Assembly: GCA_021442155.1 (NCBI GenBank)
Contig: CM038214.1
Location: 135,756,040-135,820,039 of the forward strand
Direction: 5' to 3'
From: Cymbidium sinense
Lineage: Eukaryota > Streptophyta > Magnoliopsida > Asparagales > Orchidaceae
Length of the DNA stretch: 64,000 nucleotides
The notes under the pieces were generated by a model. It saw nothing but the letters and a program-made list of their open reading frames with translations, was not told where the DNA came from and did not search any database. Below are positions 36,011 through 48,999 of the stretch, in pieces. The position numbers and the translations under genes are program-made. Each line of letters starts with the position of its first letter. Position 1 is the stretch's first letter.

Positions 36011-39000
36011 TGACTTAGCCTAATGTGTGTGCTTTTAAGGTTTGTGTGGTATGCTTAGATGTGGCTTTAAGTTAGAATTTTCTAAGTGTGAAGAATGTTC
36101 AACTTAGAGGAGGGTTTCATTTAAGTTGTTTAGATGTTTTGGGTTGATTTTATTTTTTGTTTTGATTAGGTTCAAGTGAATCCTATAATTAATTACTAAG
36201 TTGTAAAGAGAGGGAAAGAGAATATAACTTTTCTTTCCTTCCCTAACCTAAATAATTTTTAAAATGGATTCATATTTTAGTTTTGTTTAGTGAATGTTTT
36301 ATTATGTATTTTAATTAATCCTAAGTTTATATGAACACTAAACAAAGCTATTCAAAAGAAAGGCATTTTAAGATTAAATAAAGTGAATTAAATTCACAAA
36401 ACACACATCACTTCATTTCTTTCCCAACATGTGTAACATGCATATGAATGAATCCTACGCATATCTATACATAAAAATGAGAATGTTTAGCATATTTTAT
36501 GATGAATGCTAATTGAGTTACTTAAGAAAATTTGAATGCTTATGATGCATGATTTTCATTAAGTACAAAAGGGATTTCTTATCCAATTTTCACATGCACA
36601 TATGAATGTATGAAAGGCATAAGTGAGTACGGTGTCATTGTTAGCACCAAGAGTGTAAGGTACAAGACCTACTTAGGGTTACTTAAAGCCTCGCAATCTA
36701 GGGGTTGTATAGACTAATATACCACTTTTCTTAAAAACAAGCATATGTACAAAAGAAATGAATGGAAAAGAAAGGATGCAAAAAGTTATACTTGATTTTT
36801 TGATTTGTTTATGTAATTTATATGTGTGAATAAGAAGATCCTTCTTAGGTTATAACATGGAAGGGGATAAGGGTAGATTTAAGCAATTGTTATGTTCTTT
36901 TAAAATAACTATACACTTTGCAAATCTTATCCAAATCCATGTTAAGAAGAAAGAAAGGAAGCAAACATAAGACACATTTTTATATTCACATGCAAACTTA
37001 TAAATAAACTATAAGTAGTACACTTTTAGTTTTGGTAATTGATTCATATATTTTAAAAATAATTTAGATTTAATAGTGATAATAGCCGCTCATATTTATA
37101 TTTTAGCCAAAATATGCAAATTGACGTAAAGAAAACATTTTTCATTTTATTTTATTTTTGAAAAGTATGAATGCATGAAATTCATATGACATACACATTT
37201 AGCATGCTAGGAAAGAAATCAAGTGATGAAAGCAAGTAAACACATTCACGCTAATTAATTTCTAAAGACAATCTTATGAAATAAGAAAACTTAAAGCAAA
37301 TCAAATTATTTTAAAGGAAGGTTTGATTTTATTTTGATTAGATTTAATTTGAGAAATGTGAGGTATTTTTGCTATTCCTAACCCATTCACACATGTGTTT
37401 GTTATTTTAGTTTAATTTTTAGGTAATTAGATAATTTTTATATATTACTTAGGTTAAGGTATGAATTAAGTATGTTAATAATCCCTTACCAATACCACCT
37501 TATCATAGTTAACCAAATAATTATCAATCAATAAGATGACATAAAACCACACAAGGAATTTAAATCAACAATGCACCTAGTAAGAAAAGGGCTTAATGAA
37601 TTTGGCTCATGATTAATGATTAATTAAACTAAGGGGGTTTTAACTTAAGTAATTTCATAACCCCTCTCACACATGTGAGTTGAGTTTTGATTTTCTTACT
37701 GTACTTAAGCTCTTGAACACCTAAGCATCTACCCAAGATAGATTAATTGAGTTCTAAAAAGTTTTAGAATTTTATGAAATTAATTAAGGGGGTAATTAGT
37801 GAATTAACCCTTAATTAAGGATGGATTAAGGAAGAAAAGGGGGTTTAAGGAATATCTTAAGGAAAGTATTCCCAAAATTATTTCCAAAACCTCACATTCA
37901 CTTAATCAAAACCTAATTGACTCAATCAGAGGGTTAAACCACTAATTATGCCCTTAATTATGCTTAATTATATTAAGGGAGTTATTATGGAATAAACTAG
38001 CAATTCCCCTAATTAAGCCACCAATAAATCCCAAACAAATTAGGGGAGGCGGGGGTCATCCCACTAATTAAGTACAAAAAGTTTGGGATTAATCAATGGA
38101 GTAATTAAAGGGTAATTAGCAAAATAACATTCCTAATAAAACCCAAATTCAGAGAAAAATATTATTCAAAATCCATTAAAATCAATTTTAAAATATTATA
38201 TATTCAATTATCTATCCAATGCAATTTATTTCATATTTTTTTTATTTTTCTAAGCTTAGATATGAATTTTAGAAGTTTCCATAATTAATTAGAATATTTA
38301 AATATCCTAATTAAATTTTTAATCTCGTCAGCACCACGTGGGCCGCTGACGTAGCATGTGCTTTCCATATGGCATGGTGGGATTGGATACTTAACCCATC
38401 ACATCGTAGCAGTGGCGGCGACTACGTTCTCCTTCGTCAGATCAGGATCGGACGATTGAGATTAAAAGTGGATTGAGGGATTGTGGGATCGCGTGTTTTA
38501 ATCTCGGTCATCCATTCAAAATGCACAAATGGACGACCAAAGATCTATCCCTTCCATTCTCTGTGTAAGATGGAGATCGTCCATCTTTGAAGCCATAATC
38601 CGAGCTCGGTTGAGCTCGGATTGGATTGAAAATCAACTCACACCATCTAAGCATGAGTATAAGAACATAACGATTAGATCAACCTAGGATTGAAATCCAC
38701 TTCACAAAGGACCAACATACATTGAACATAAGCTCAAAAAAGGCATACCTAGCCGGAGGTGATCAACGGCGCTCGATTCCTATGGAGAAGCTTTGTCTAG
38801 TTGAGATGAAGCTTTGCTGAAAGTTTGAGCTCTTGAGATTGGGTGGTTGCTTCTAGAGACCAACTTCCCTTTTCCTTGAGCTCGGTCTTGATCAAGGTGA
38901 CTCCTCCCTGGCCTTAGGAACTTGGGAAAGAGCTTAGGTGAATTCGATTTGGTCCTCTGATGAATCTCAGAGGAGGAGTTGGCTTGATTTGAGGTGTGGA

Positions 39001-39159
39001 GTAAGCTGGCTCGTCAAAGGAGGTCCCCTATTTTCAAGCTCTGAAAATCGAGAATTAGGAATTTGATTTCACTCTAGGAAGCTTAGGAAGACTAGTTAAG
39101 GCTTACTCTGAGTTGCTATGCTTCAATCAACTGAGGGAGAGTGTCAATTTTGTTGAATT

Positions 39160-39180
39160 AGGGGGAGTATATCTCCCCCT
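39160..39180. promoter_or_regulatory. 21-bp palindrome in giant LTR copy 3
   Basis: AGGGGGAG, TATAT and CTCCCCCT form the exact inverse-strand equivalent of the palindrome in copies 1 and 2. Confidence 0.5.
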
Positions 39181-41481
39181 TTGACAATCGGACAGCCGAG
39201 CAATGCCTTGTCATTTTGATCTAATTGACCATAAGGAATGGGTTTGTAAGGCCATTTAGGGTGTCCTTGAATTTAGTTTTGGCTAGGGAGTGGAATGGTG
39301 AAGTGGCTATGTGCTTAAATTGAGTGTAAGGAGGATTCCATGTGCTCCATTTCAAGGCATGTGGTCGGTTTGGCCATTGGGCTTGGTTGGGCTGACCCAA
39401 ACCCATTGGGTTGGGTGCACCACACTCCCTAGTGTTCACTTGATCCACTTAGAGGGTGCCAAGTGATTATGGAGAGGATTTGACCAAATTTTAAAGGGAT
39501 TTGGCCAAAATTTACCCTATGGCCTAGGGGTAAAATGGTCATTTGACCTTGATTTTAGTTTGGGTGTGTTTGATATGATGACAAAATAGGTTTGGCCAAG
39601 TTTCATTGAATTTGGAGTTGGTTTGATATGATTTGGCTCATGTTGACCCATTTAGGTCAACTTGGGTCAAGTTGACCAAATGGTCAGATTGGGTCAAACC
39701 AAGGGTTGGGTCAAGTTCATATGACCATTTGAAATGTTTTGGTGGCTTTGGTTCGATTCAATTTGGTTTAAGTTTGAATTTGGTTCATTTGAGTTCATTT
39801 AGGTGAAATGGGTCAAGTTGACCAAATTGACCCATTTGACCTATTTGGGTTAGGTCAAGGGTTGGTTCATGTTTAGTTGGTCATATGAAATGGATTAGTA
39901 TCTTTGTTTCCAATCAATTTTGGTTAAGTTTAAATTTGGCTCAATTTGATTCTTTTGGTCAAATTGGGTTTATGGTCAATTGGGCTAGATTAGGTCTAGT
40001 TGGCCAATTGAGGCTTTGGTCAAGTTCAACAAGTGATTTGGAATGAACTTGACCCATTGGTTTCAATCAATTTGGCTTAGATCAAGTTTTGACATATTTT
40101 GACTTTTTAGGTCAAATTGGGTCAACTTGGGTCAAGTAATGAGTGAAAGGTTAGGCTCAAATGTTGACTTGGCCAAGTTCAAACATTGGTCATGAATGAA
40201 CTTAAATCAATGGTTTCAAACAATTTAGCCTATGGTGGATTTTGGCTATGTTATGTTTCATTTTGGCTAAGTGTTGACTTGGTCAACTTGATTTGACTGA
40301 TTTGAGTGATTGATCATCTCATGATGATTGTTGATCATGATGAGAAGCTTAGATGGGCTTAGTTCAATCCAATTTGGTTAGAATTAGAATTTGGCTCATA
40401 AGGGATACTTTAGGTTACTTTGGGTTAAATGAGCCTAAGTAGGTCAAATGGCTTGGTCAAAGCTTGATTTGAGTTTGATTGAACTCACATATGGACTTAT
40501 GATTGAAATATAAATCTGTTTGCAAGTGATTTGAAGTCAAATGGGTTTTGATTCATTTGATAATTCCAAGTTCAAAGGGTGAACATGAGTTTGATTTGGG
40601 TTTGATTTTTGAATTGAGTTTTGGTTAAGTGATTGAAGTTCATATTTATATTTGGATTCATGATTGAAGGATTGATTGAATATAAAGAAAATCCAAGGGT
40701 TTGAATAGATTTGAGGTTGATTTGACCAAGTTCAAGAATTTGACTTGAAAGAGTTTAGGTTGAATTTTGAATGAATTTGAGTTCGAGTTTTGAAGTTAGT
40801 TTTGGTTGTTTGAATTTATATTTCATTTATATATGTGAATATAAATGAAAATATAAATGGGTTATGAGAAAATTTCAGGAATTTGAAGTGATTTTGGCTA
40901 ATCCATAAGAGGGAAATCAAAGTGACTTAGGAAAGATTTAGAGTTTGACCATAGATTTTGGACTTGATTTTTAGCTTTAGTTTGATTGATTTGAATTTAT
41001 ATTTTATTTATATATGTGAATATAAATGAGAATATAAATGAGTTGTGAGAAAATTCCATGAGTTTGAATTGATTTGATTTGATTTAGGCTAAGTCCATAA
41101 GAAGGGAATCAAAAGACTTAGAAAAGATTTTGAACTTGGAATTTCAATCATGGGTTTCAATCATAGATTTCAATCATGGATTTTAATCATATGGTATTGA
41201 TTTGAGTTTGGAGAAAATCAATTAGACCAGTATTAATTTAAGTTTAATGTTGATTTGATTTGGAGTTTGATTTGAAGGAAGGAAGTGAGGAATGTGATTC
41301 AAGCTATAGAGTAGGGAAATTTTCCTAACACCCCTAGGGCATGACCTATTCCTATGGCTAACTCTTCTAAGTCTCTAGGGATAGGTTGAGTGTCTTAAGA
41401 CTAAGGAACTCTTAAATTCTAAGGGGAATCCTATGTCTAAGATGGAGGGGTTGAGAGCTCATCTTAAAAATGAGGTCAACA

Positions 41482-41486
41482 TAGCT
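41482..41486. repeat. TSD TAGCT, right of the inverted solo LTR
   Basis: This is the exact repeat of 34782-34786. The copia reading frame continues from one side to the other if one copy is removed. Confidence 0.92.
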
Positions 41487-42960
41487 CCTGCAGTTAGTAG
41501 GAACAAATAGCCAAATGTGGATTTTCTTATATCCACACATCCAACAAAATCTAAATTTGAATATTCAATCACCTCAAGATGATCAAATCTCCTATAAGTG
41601 AGCATATGTTCTTTCGTTCCTTGCAAATATCATAAGACTTTCTTTGCAGCCTTCCAATGATTAATTCATGGATTACTTTGATATCCACCCATCATTCTCA
41701 CAATAAAATTGATATCTGGTCTCGTACAAGTCTGAGCATACATCAGACTTCCAACAATAGATGCATAAAGAATTTGTTCCATTTGCATACATTCTAATTC
41801 ATTCTTTGGGCATTGCATAAGACTGAAATTTTCTTCTTTCTGAATTGGAACAATACTTGCAGAGCACTTTTCCATTTTAAATCTCCATAAAAATTTATTG
41901 ATATATACTTTTTGAGATAATCCTAACAATCCTTATGATCTATCATGAAATATTTCAATTCCTATCACATAGGATGTCGTACCCATATATTTCTTTTCAA
42001 AGTTTTTTTAGAAAAATTTCTTAGTCTCATACAATAATTCAAGATCATTAGCTGCAAGCAAGATATCATCAACATATAAAATCAAACATATAAACTTACT
42101 CCCACTAACCTTTAGATACATTCATCGATCAACAATATTTTCTTTAAATCTAAAGGTAGTAATAGTATCATTGAACTTAAGATATAATTGTCGAGAAGCT
42201 TGTTTAAGTCCATATATTGATTTCTTAAGTTTATACACCATATGTTCTTTTTCTTTAATTGAAAAACCTTCAGATTAATTCATATAAACTTCTTCCCCTA
42301 AATTTCCATTTAGAAAGGCAGTTTTCACATCCATCTAATGTAGCTCCAAATCATAATGAGCTATTAAAGCCATAATAATTTTTAATGAGTCCTATTTTAA
42401 AAACAGGAGAAAAAGTCTCATTATAGTCAATACCATCTTTCTGAGTAAAACTTTTGGCAACAAGTTTTCCTTTATATCATTCTATATTGCCATTAAAGTC
42501 ATGTTTGGTCTTAAAGACCCATTTACATCTAACTCTTTTAGAACCTTCAGGTAATTCAACGAGATCCAAGACATTATTGTGATCCAATGATTTTAACTCT
42601 TCTTTCATAGCATCTACTCACTTTTTAGAATTAATACTTTCAATGGCCTGTATAAATGAAACTGGATTATCATTAATTCCTAAGTCAAATTCTGACTCTC
42701 ATAAATAAACTAAATAATCATCCAAAATAGCAGATTTTCTATCTCTTTGAGAACATCTTAATGCTATTTCTTATGGTTCATCAATTATAGGTTCATTGGT
42801 GATAACTTCATTATGTGGTGTATGTTCACTCTTTTGTTGTTCTTGTAAATTGTCAAATTGTTCAACAATTGTAGGAACAACTTTAGAAGAAGTAATTGAT
42901 AAAGAAATTTTTACTTTAGCTTCTTCAATTTTCATATTCCTTCATACTCCCCAATATCAC
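41487..42960 (-). pseudogene. Copia reverse transcriptase and RNase H N-terminus
   Basis: In minus-strand order the RT holds decayed N-terminal blocks (about 42900-42200), catalytic Y-V-D-D within YVDDILLAANDL near 42050-42085, and then the open block 41929-41666. That block has LSQKVYINKFL, CSASIVP, MEQILYASIVGSLMYAQ and TRPDINF. RNase H begins below 41666 and is cut by the solo LTR. YVDD is intact, but frameshifts and stops elsewhere prevent translation. Confidence 0.88.
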
Positions 42961-43850
42961 CATTTTCAATGAACTTAGCATTTCCAATTTCAATAATTTT
43001 TTATCAGTAGGAGACGAAAATCTATACCCTTTAGATTTTTCTGGATAACCAATGAAATGTCCACTGATTGTTCTTGAATCTAGTTTCTTTTCATGTGGAT
43101 TATAAATTTTTAATTCAATTGGGCAACCCTAAACATGAAGGTGTTTTAAACTAGGCTTCCTTCATATTCATAATTCAAAAGGAGTTTTTGAAACTCCCTT
43201 ACTATGAATTCTACTTAATAAATATACAACAATTTTTAAAGCATACATCCACAATGATAAGGGTAAAGTAGAATAACTTAACATAATCCTAACCATATCC
43301 ATTAAAGTATGATTACGCCTTTCTGCGATACCATTTTATTGTGGTGTTCCTAACATTGTGTATTGAGCACAAATGTCATACTTTTCTAGAAATTTAGCAA
43401 ATGGACTAGGGCATTGTCCAGATTCATCATGCCTTCTATAATATTCATCACCTCTGTCAAATCTTATAATTTTTACTTTTCTATCTAATTATCTCTCAAC
43501 CTCATTAATAAATATTTCCAAGGCATTTATTGACTGAGATTTTTCATGTAACAAATAGACTTACCAAAAGTTGGAACATCAAAAAGTTCACAAACATCAG
43601 TATGTATAATCTCTAAAAGTTGTGTGCTTCTTGTGGTCGCTTTCTTAATTATGTGTTTTGTAGATTTACCTTTAATACAATCCACACATATACCAAGATC
43701 AGTGAAATCTAAATCAAAAATAATTTTATTCTTTACTAATCTTTGTATTCTTTTCTTTAGATATATGACCCAAATATTTATGCCACAAATAAGCTAATCT
43801 TTCATCAACCAAATCACATTTTATTCCAATATTATGATGCAAGGTCAATA
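42961..43850 (-). pseudogene. Copia integrase remnant
   Basis: Minus-strand motifs are a zinc-binding region near 43700-43830 (LGICVDCIKGKSTKH), TRSTQLLEIIHTDVC near 43600-43640 (first core Asp), an RFDRGDEYY block near 43440-43475 (second Asp) and NGIAERRN near 43310-43330 (core Glu). C-terminal blocks with GYPEKSKGYRF follow near 43030. The three catalytic positions look intact, but stops interrupt the frame. Integrase lying upstream of RT confirms the copia type. Confidence 0.85.
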
Positions 43851-44179
43851 AAGTTTCAGCAAATAAATTATCAAGCTTTAATTTATATAAACCATCACAA
43901 AGAACACCAGAACTAATAAAATAATTATACTTAAATAAACTGAAACATCAATTTCCAAACTTAAAATAATATCCAGGTGTATCAAGTTTAGACAATAAAA
44001 TTAAGTTTCTAGAAACAGATGGGACATAAAGAGTTTGAAAAAGATCTAAATGATGTCTAATATCTAAAATTAAGCAATACTTTCCAATGACTTCAACTGG
44101 AGCTTTGACTCGATTACCCATGAAGACAAACTTTTCATTTGACTTTATGGTTTAGATTGTAAGGAATCCCTGCATCACA

Positions 44180-45090
44180 TTTAAAATATGTGTGGTACAA
44201 TCAGAATCAATCCACTAAGTATTATAAGGAACTTCTGTCAAATTTGATTCAAAACATACAAAAGTACTTGGCTTACCTTTCTTTTCAAACCAAGCTTTAC
44301 GCTTCTAGCAATCTTTTTGATAGTGTCCATACTTGTGACAGAAATGACATCTATCATGCTTATGTACCTTTCTTTTGGATTTGAGCATATGACACATTAG
44401 CCTTCAAGTGTCCTTTAATGCCCATGACATTCCTTTTAATTGGTTTTCTTTTAATTTATGGCTGTCTCATGAGATTAACTGAGTGAATTCCTTATTTCTT
44501 AAGCCTTGTTTCCTCTTGAATAAGAATACTTCATAATTCAACCACATTCTATTTATCTTTAATAGTATTATAGTTTATTTAGAATGGATCATATTCAGGA
44601 GACAAGAAATTAATAATAAATTGTACAAGAAAACTTTCACTCATATTCATTCTCATAGTGTTTAATCTTGATATAATATTTATCATTTCAGTGATGTACT
44701 CATGCATAGTACGTGAACCATCAAACTTCATGGTGGTTAGCATACCCATTAATGTTCCAACACGTGACTTATCAGCAGACTCAGACTAGGATAAATCTTT
44801 CATAAACTTCATAAATTTCTTTGCATTATCAATTTTGGGAATTGTTGGCTTAATGATTTCTGCTACAGTCATTTGCATAAACATTAAGCTAAGTTTATTT
44901 GGTCTTTTTCAAGCATAATAAAAAGACTTTTGTTCATTGCTACTAGTAGTAATAATAGCAATGGGCTTATCATTAAGAAGTATTTAATCAAGATCCAAGA
45001 CACCTAAATGGAACTAAATTTGTTCACTCTATTCTCCATTCATTAAAATTAAGCCCATTGAACTTTATAATAGATGAAGCTTGCAAATGA
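44180..45090 (-). pseudogene. Copia gag and protease remnant
   Basis: Gag begins near 45090 with LQASSIIKFNGLNFNEW-like sequence split by frameshifts. A CCHC zinc knuckle, CHKYGHYQKDC, lies near 44310-44350. The protease block W-I-D-S-D-C-T-T-H lies near 44195-44225, where the family has a Gly after D-S. Many stops are present. Confidence 0.8.
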
Positions 45091-46457
45091 AGAGTAATAG
45101 AAGTAGATACTACAAAATATTAAATGCTCACATATTAATGTTTGAGTTATAAACACAAACACATAAAAATAGATTTAGATAACATTCATATAATCACAAA
45201 AATGCATATTAAAGTTCTCCTTTGACTGATACTACAATATACAATAATAAACATAATTGATGCTTAATATCAATTTCACATAATTGGCAATTATACATAC
45301 TTTAATTAAATATGTTTGTTATCTTTGGATATGCTAAACACATCTAGCCAAGTATATTAATTAACCACAATTATGTTCATAGTTACAAATCGACTAATCA
45401 ACCTTTGGGTGATCCTTAAATAATTTATAATCATTGAACTTTAATTACTCATGAAAAATTTATAAAAGTTTATTATGTCATTTTATTATTAGCATCACAC
45501 GCTCATAAATAATTAAATAAATTTAATTTGATGTTTACAAAACCTTTCTAATTCGATCACTTTGGTGATTAACAAATTATGATTGATGTAAATATCAAAT
45601 TAAATAATGATAATAATAATTATTTCAATTGAATGAAATATATAAAGAAAATCACTAGTTATTAGTTAGTTATTTAGTTTTTTAGTTATTAGTTTAGTTA
45701 TTTAGTTATTAAATTATTTAGTTTTATTAGTTTTATTATTTAGTTATTATTATTAGTTAGTTTTAGTTAGTTTTATTATTAGTTTATTTTATTAGTTAGT
45801 TAGCTATTATTATATGTATATAGTGTCATACATGAACAAATCCAAATTTAATGGTCATTCTTTTAATATATACATGCAATTTTCTTAACATAATTACATT
45901 AATTCTTCTCAAAAGAATAAATGAAAATTACATTCAAATTTGATTATATGTATACTTTGTGTAAATCAAAATATAATTTTCAGATTAATTTGTATACAGA
46001 AAATTTGAAATAAATGGAATTTATAACATTAAAAATATATTCTACATATATTCAAAAAGTTAAATAAACAAAAATATGATGATTTATATTAATCCATAAT
46101 ATATGTTGTAACATCCTTAATGAGCAATAAAATTTAAGGATTACATTTTAATGACATTCATTCCAAGGATATTGGTGATTTCATTACAGATGGGCCCAAT
46201 AACTAAATTTGTATCCCCATCAGTAAATAATCCTAAATGAGATAACTTCACGTAAAACCAAGGAATAATGAGAAAATTTCATTACAGTAAAACATAAAAC
46301 TAAAGAAATTTAATGATTACATTAAATACATTGAAAATAATAAATAGTGAAAAGAATGTACTTAACTTTAAAAGCATTGAATATGTGGAATTAGATTTCA
46401 GCTTATCAAAAGATGAATCAATTTTTTTTAAAGGAAAATCACAAGTTCTTAAACCGA
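45091..46457 (-). other. Copia 5' leader region
   Basis: This lies between gag and the primer-binding site. It is AT-rich and non-coding, with a TTAG/TTATTAG simple repeat at 45656-45806. At 1.4 kb it is long for a copia leader and may hold an unrecognised insertion. Confidence 0.5.
45656..45806. repeat. TTAG/TTATTAG simple repeat
   Basis: About 150 bases of imperfect AGTTAT/TTAG units. Confidence 0.85.
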
Positions 46458-46471
46458 GCCCTCATGCCACT
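46458..46471 (-). promoter_or_regulatory. Primer-binding site of the copia element (degenerate)
   Basis: The plus strand reads GCCCTCATGCCACT directly before the LTR terminus TGTAAG. The inverse of the initiator-methionine tRNA site used by plant copia elements would be GCTCTGATACCACT, which matches at 11 of 14 positions. Confidence 0.8.
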
Positions 46472-46516
46472 TGTAAGAAATTTGATTGTATTCGTTAAAT
46501 TTTCTTAATCCAAGAT
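46472..46516 (-). repeat. Copia 5' LTR, inner piece
   Basis: TGTAAGAAATTTGATTG...AAGAT matches the start of the 3' LTR at 33570. The rest of this LTR lies at 50985-51349, beyond the nested element. The last five bases, AAGAT (46512-46516), are the TSD of that element. Confidence 0.9.
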
Positions 46517-47373
46517 TGTTGCGTGCTAGAAAATCAGTTGCGGTAGAGTAAAAGTTTTTGCCTTAGCTTCGTTGTGAAATCCAGCACACACACAGGTATT
46601 TAAAGAGTGAACAAGAAAGCTCCAGAATTTTTACGTGGAAAATCTCGAAAAGAGGGAAAAACCACGAACTGCAGAAAAGCTTCCGCTATGTATGCTTTGA
46701 GTACAAGATCTTCCGTCTGGATTACGTGTATATGAGAAAGGAACAACATCTATGTGACAACGATCGTTATAACGATTGCTAGTAAGCGATGATGGTGAAC
46801 GTGAGCAATCAGTGGAAATCACGGGGAATAATTCGGCGAAATGCAAGAACATCAGCAAAATGCAGGAATAATCACGGTAAAAAAAATCAATAATCACCGG
46901 TAGAAGTCATCATGATGGAGACGGCGAGATTGGCGGCAAGGATCAACGGCGGCATGCCGGCGGTGGTGGTGGCGACCATCAGTGGCGACGATTGTGCTTG
47001 GAGGATCTTTAGAGCTCTCTCCTCTCTCTTGCTTGGGCCCCCCTCATATGAGAAATGAGGGGCTATTTATAGATTAGAGGAGTGACGTCTCTATAAATAC
47101 ATGCAAAACTCGTAGCACTCCACTTCATCGGATGGCTCAAAATGATCCCCTTGATCATATGATGTATTTTGTGTATTTGAATGCTCAAATGATGTCGGAA
47201 TTATGATATCATGGGCTTGTTATATTTGGCTCATCAAGACGCTCGATTTGACTATAAACACTCCATGTTTATGAGTCGATTGATAATAAACACTTGATCT
47301 CAGTTAGTCTTGATTCACGATCGGTGCTTTCTCGCCAAGATTAGTGCTTAGTAGAATTTTTTTGGTCATATCG
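46517..47373 (-). repeat. 3' LTR of the non-autonomous element (857 bp)
   Basis: It aligns with 50189-50979: AGAGTAAAAGTTTTTGCC, AAGATCTTCCGTCTGGATTA, TTGGAGGATCTTTAGAGCTC and GATCATATGATGTATTTTGT all recur. TATAAATAG lies on the minus strand at 47063-47071. The inner terminus is mutated (TATCG instead of TATCA). Confidence 0.85.
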
Positions 47374-47480
47374 GTTGCTATTTTTGGATGATATTATCTC
47401 AATCATCCAAAAATATATATGTCGAATATTTGAAAATAGCAGATTCTTCAATAAAATTTGCGGGTCCGTTAACCATATAT
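47374..47480. repeat. Imperfect inverted repeat next to the LTR
   Basis: GCTATTTTTGGATGAT and ATCATCCAAAAATA flank a short loop, and a second arm GAAAATAGC follows. A similar fold occurs at 52785-52845 beside the related LTR fragment, so the structure belongs to the family and not to one copy. Confidence 0.6.
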
Positions 47481-48039
47481 TTTGAGAGAACATATCTTCA
47501 CGGGAGCATAAGATTATGACCATGAAGCGGGTGCAGGGCTGCGGATGTATGCGGGTACGCGTGGGCACAATATTTCAAGATTATAGACCCATGCGGGCAT
47601 TTATGGGCACTTGCGAGCACAAGGTTTCGGGTTGGATTATGCGAAAGTGCAAGAAATCTAGTGGTTGCTTTATGAGAAAGGTCTCGACTGCTAGTCGAAT
47701 AAAGGACGGGTTGTGGAAAGGCTGGGCCGGCAGTTTCTTAATGAGCTAAACAGTCGAGGGGCTGAATGGGCAGTAGCAGTGCAAAGTCATGGGTCGCGTG
47801 GGCTTGAGCGGAGCGGATGGAGTCGCGAGGCGGCGAGGCTGGTATCGGGTGAAACGAGCGATCTGGCTGTCTGATCCGGGCGAGGTTCAGTCGCCGCGAA
47901 CGACGTGGCGTCGTGAGAGCTGTTGAATACACATGCGCGATGGCGCTCAGCGCCCATGCGCGTTCCATGCTCACCGTCTGTTTTGGCGTTTGAGCGATTT
48001 GAACGATTTTGGGTGATTTTGGACACTTTTTTACCCTTT

Positions 48040-48130
48040 TGCCCCTAAAAGGGGTCTATAAAAACCCCCCTAGGGCCAAGGGAGAAGGCACCTTCTCTTC
48101 TTCTTGAGAGAAGGTCGTTCGAAGGTGATC
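48040..48130 (+). promoter_or_regulatory. Promoter-like TATA site inside the non-autonomous element
   Basis: GGGGTCTATAAAAACCCCCC (48051-48070) is a good plant TATA box between G and C runs, on the strand opposite to the element. A CTTCTCTTCTTCTTGAGAG stretch follows at about +40, typical of a plant transcription start and 5' UTR. The tandem array begins at 48127. It may be the U3/R border of a foreign LTR fragment captured here. Confidence 0.5.
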
Positions 48131-48550
48131 AAGACCCGTAGTTCATAAGGCCCGATTTTCCCTCGAAAGAGGTGTTAACTAACCTCGGCCGGATCGGCGA
48201 TCAAGATCCGTAGTTCATACGGCAAGGCTTCAATTTTCCCTTGAAATAGGTGTTAACTAACCTCGTCGGACCGACCAGGTTCGGAGGCGATCAAGACCCG
48301 TAATTCATACGGCAAGGCTCTAGTTTTCCCTCGAAAGAGGTGTTAACTAATCTCGTCGGACCGACCGGGATTGGAGGTGATCAAGACCGGTAGTTCATAC
48401 GGCAAGGCTCCAATTTTCCCTTGAAAGAGGTGTTAACTGACCTCGTCGGATCGGCCGGTTCGGCGATCAAGCCGTAGTTCATCTGTTGAATTTTCCCTCG
48501 AAGAGGTGTCAACTAACTCGTCGGACCGACATTTGGAAGCGATCAAAGAC
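48127..48550 (+). repeat. Tandem array A, 72-90 bp units, about five copies
   Basis: Units start GATCAAGACCCGTAGTTCAT at 48127 with variants at 48199, 48289, 48379 and 48465, and a decayed one near 48538. Each ends with GAGGTGTTAACTAACCTCGT and GGACCGACC-like sequence. Spacing is 72, 90, 90 and 86 bases. No coding potential is seen. Confidence 0.85.
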
Positions 48551-48990
48551 GATAGCAGAGCGAGGTTGGCAGCGATACTCAGCGATGCCGGCAGCGATGA
48601 CTCGATGGTGGTGCGAGATGACCAGCGATGATGGTAGTGGCCGGCGAATTAGGCGATGGTGGCGAGCCGGCAACAGTTGGCGGCGAGACAATGATGATAG
48701 TAGTGGTGATCAGCCATAGTAGTTGGCGGCAGCGAGTGGTCAGCAGCGGCTGCGTAGTCAATGGTGCAGCCAGCGTCGATAGTGTGAGATGACCGCAACG
48801 ATAGTGGTAGCCAGATTGTCGGTGATAATTGGCGATAGTAGTTGCGGTGGCCATCTGATGGTTAGCGGCCCGGCGAATCGGCGGCAAATAACAAGCAATT
48901 ACGGTGCGGCCCGGCGTCGGTAGTCAGCGAGATGACCGGCGATGTCGGCCGGAGAAGATTGCCGGCAATGGTTGGCGGCGGTGACCGACG
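48550..48990. repeat. GC-rich low-complexity stretch
   Basis: Degenerate GGCGATGGTGGCGA and GTAGTGGTGATCAGC motifs fill this stretch. Open frames in several phases reflect the composition and overlap each other. Confidence 0.6.
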
Positions 48991-48999
48991 ACGATGAAA

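Larger units (their letters stand above)
34787..41481 (-). mobile_element. Giant solo LTR, copy 3 (6695 bp, inverted)
   Basis: On the minus strand it runs TGTTGACCTCA...CTCCACA, flanked by TAGCT on both sides. Its borders define the giant LTR family independently of any internal region. It is collinear, in reverse, with copies 1 and 2, including the palindrome, the GATGACC...GCCTCCCCTAAT block near 38040 and the closing 250 bp. It lacks about 0.9 kb that corresponds to roughly 14370-15345 of copy 1; the junction is at about 35910-36000. The insertion is younger than the copia element that it splits. Confidence 0.92.
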
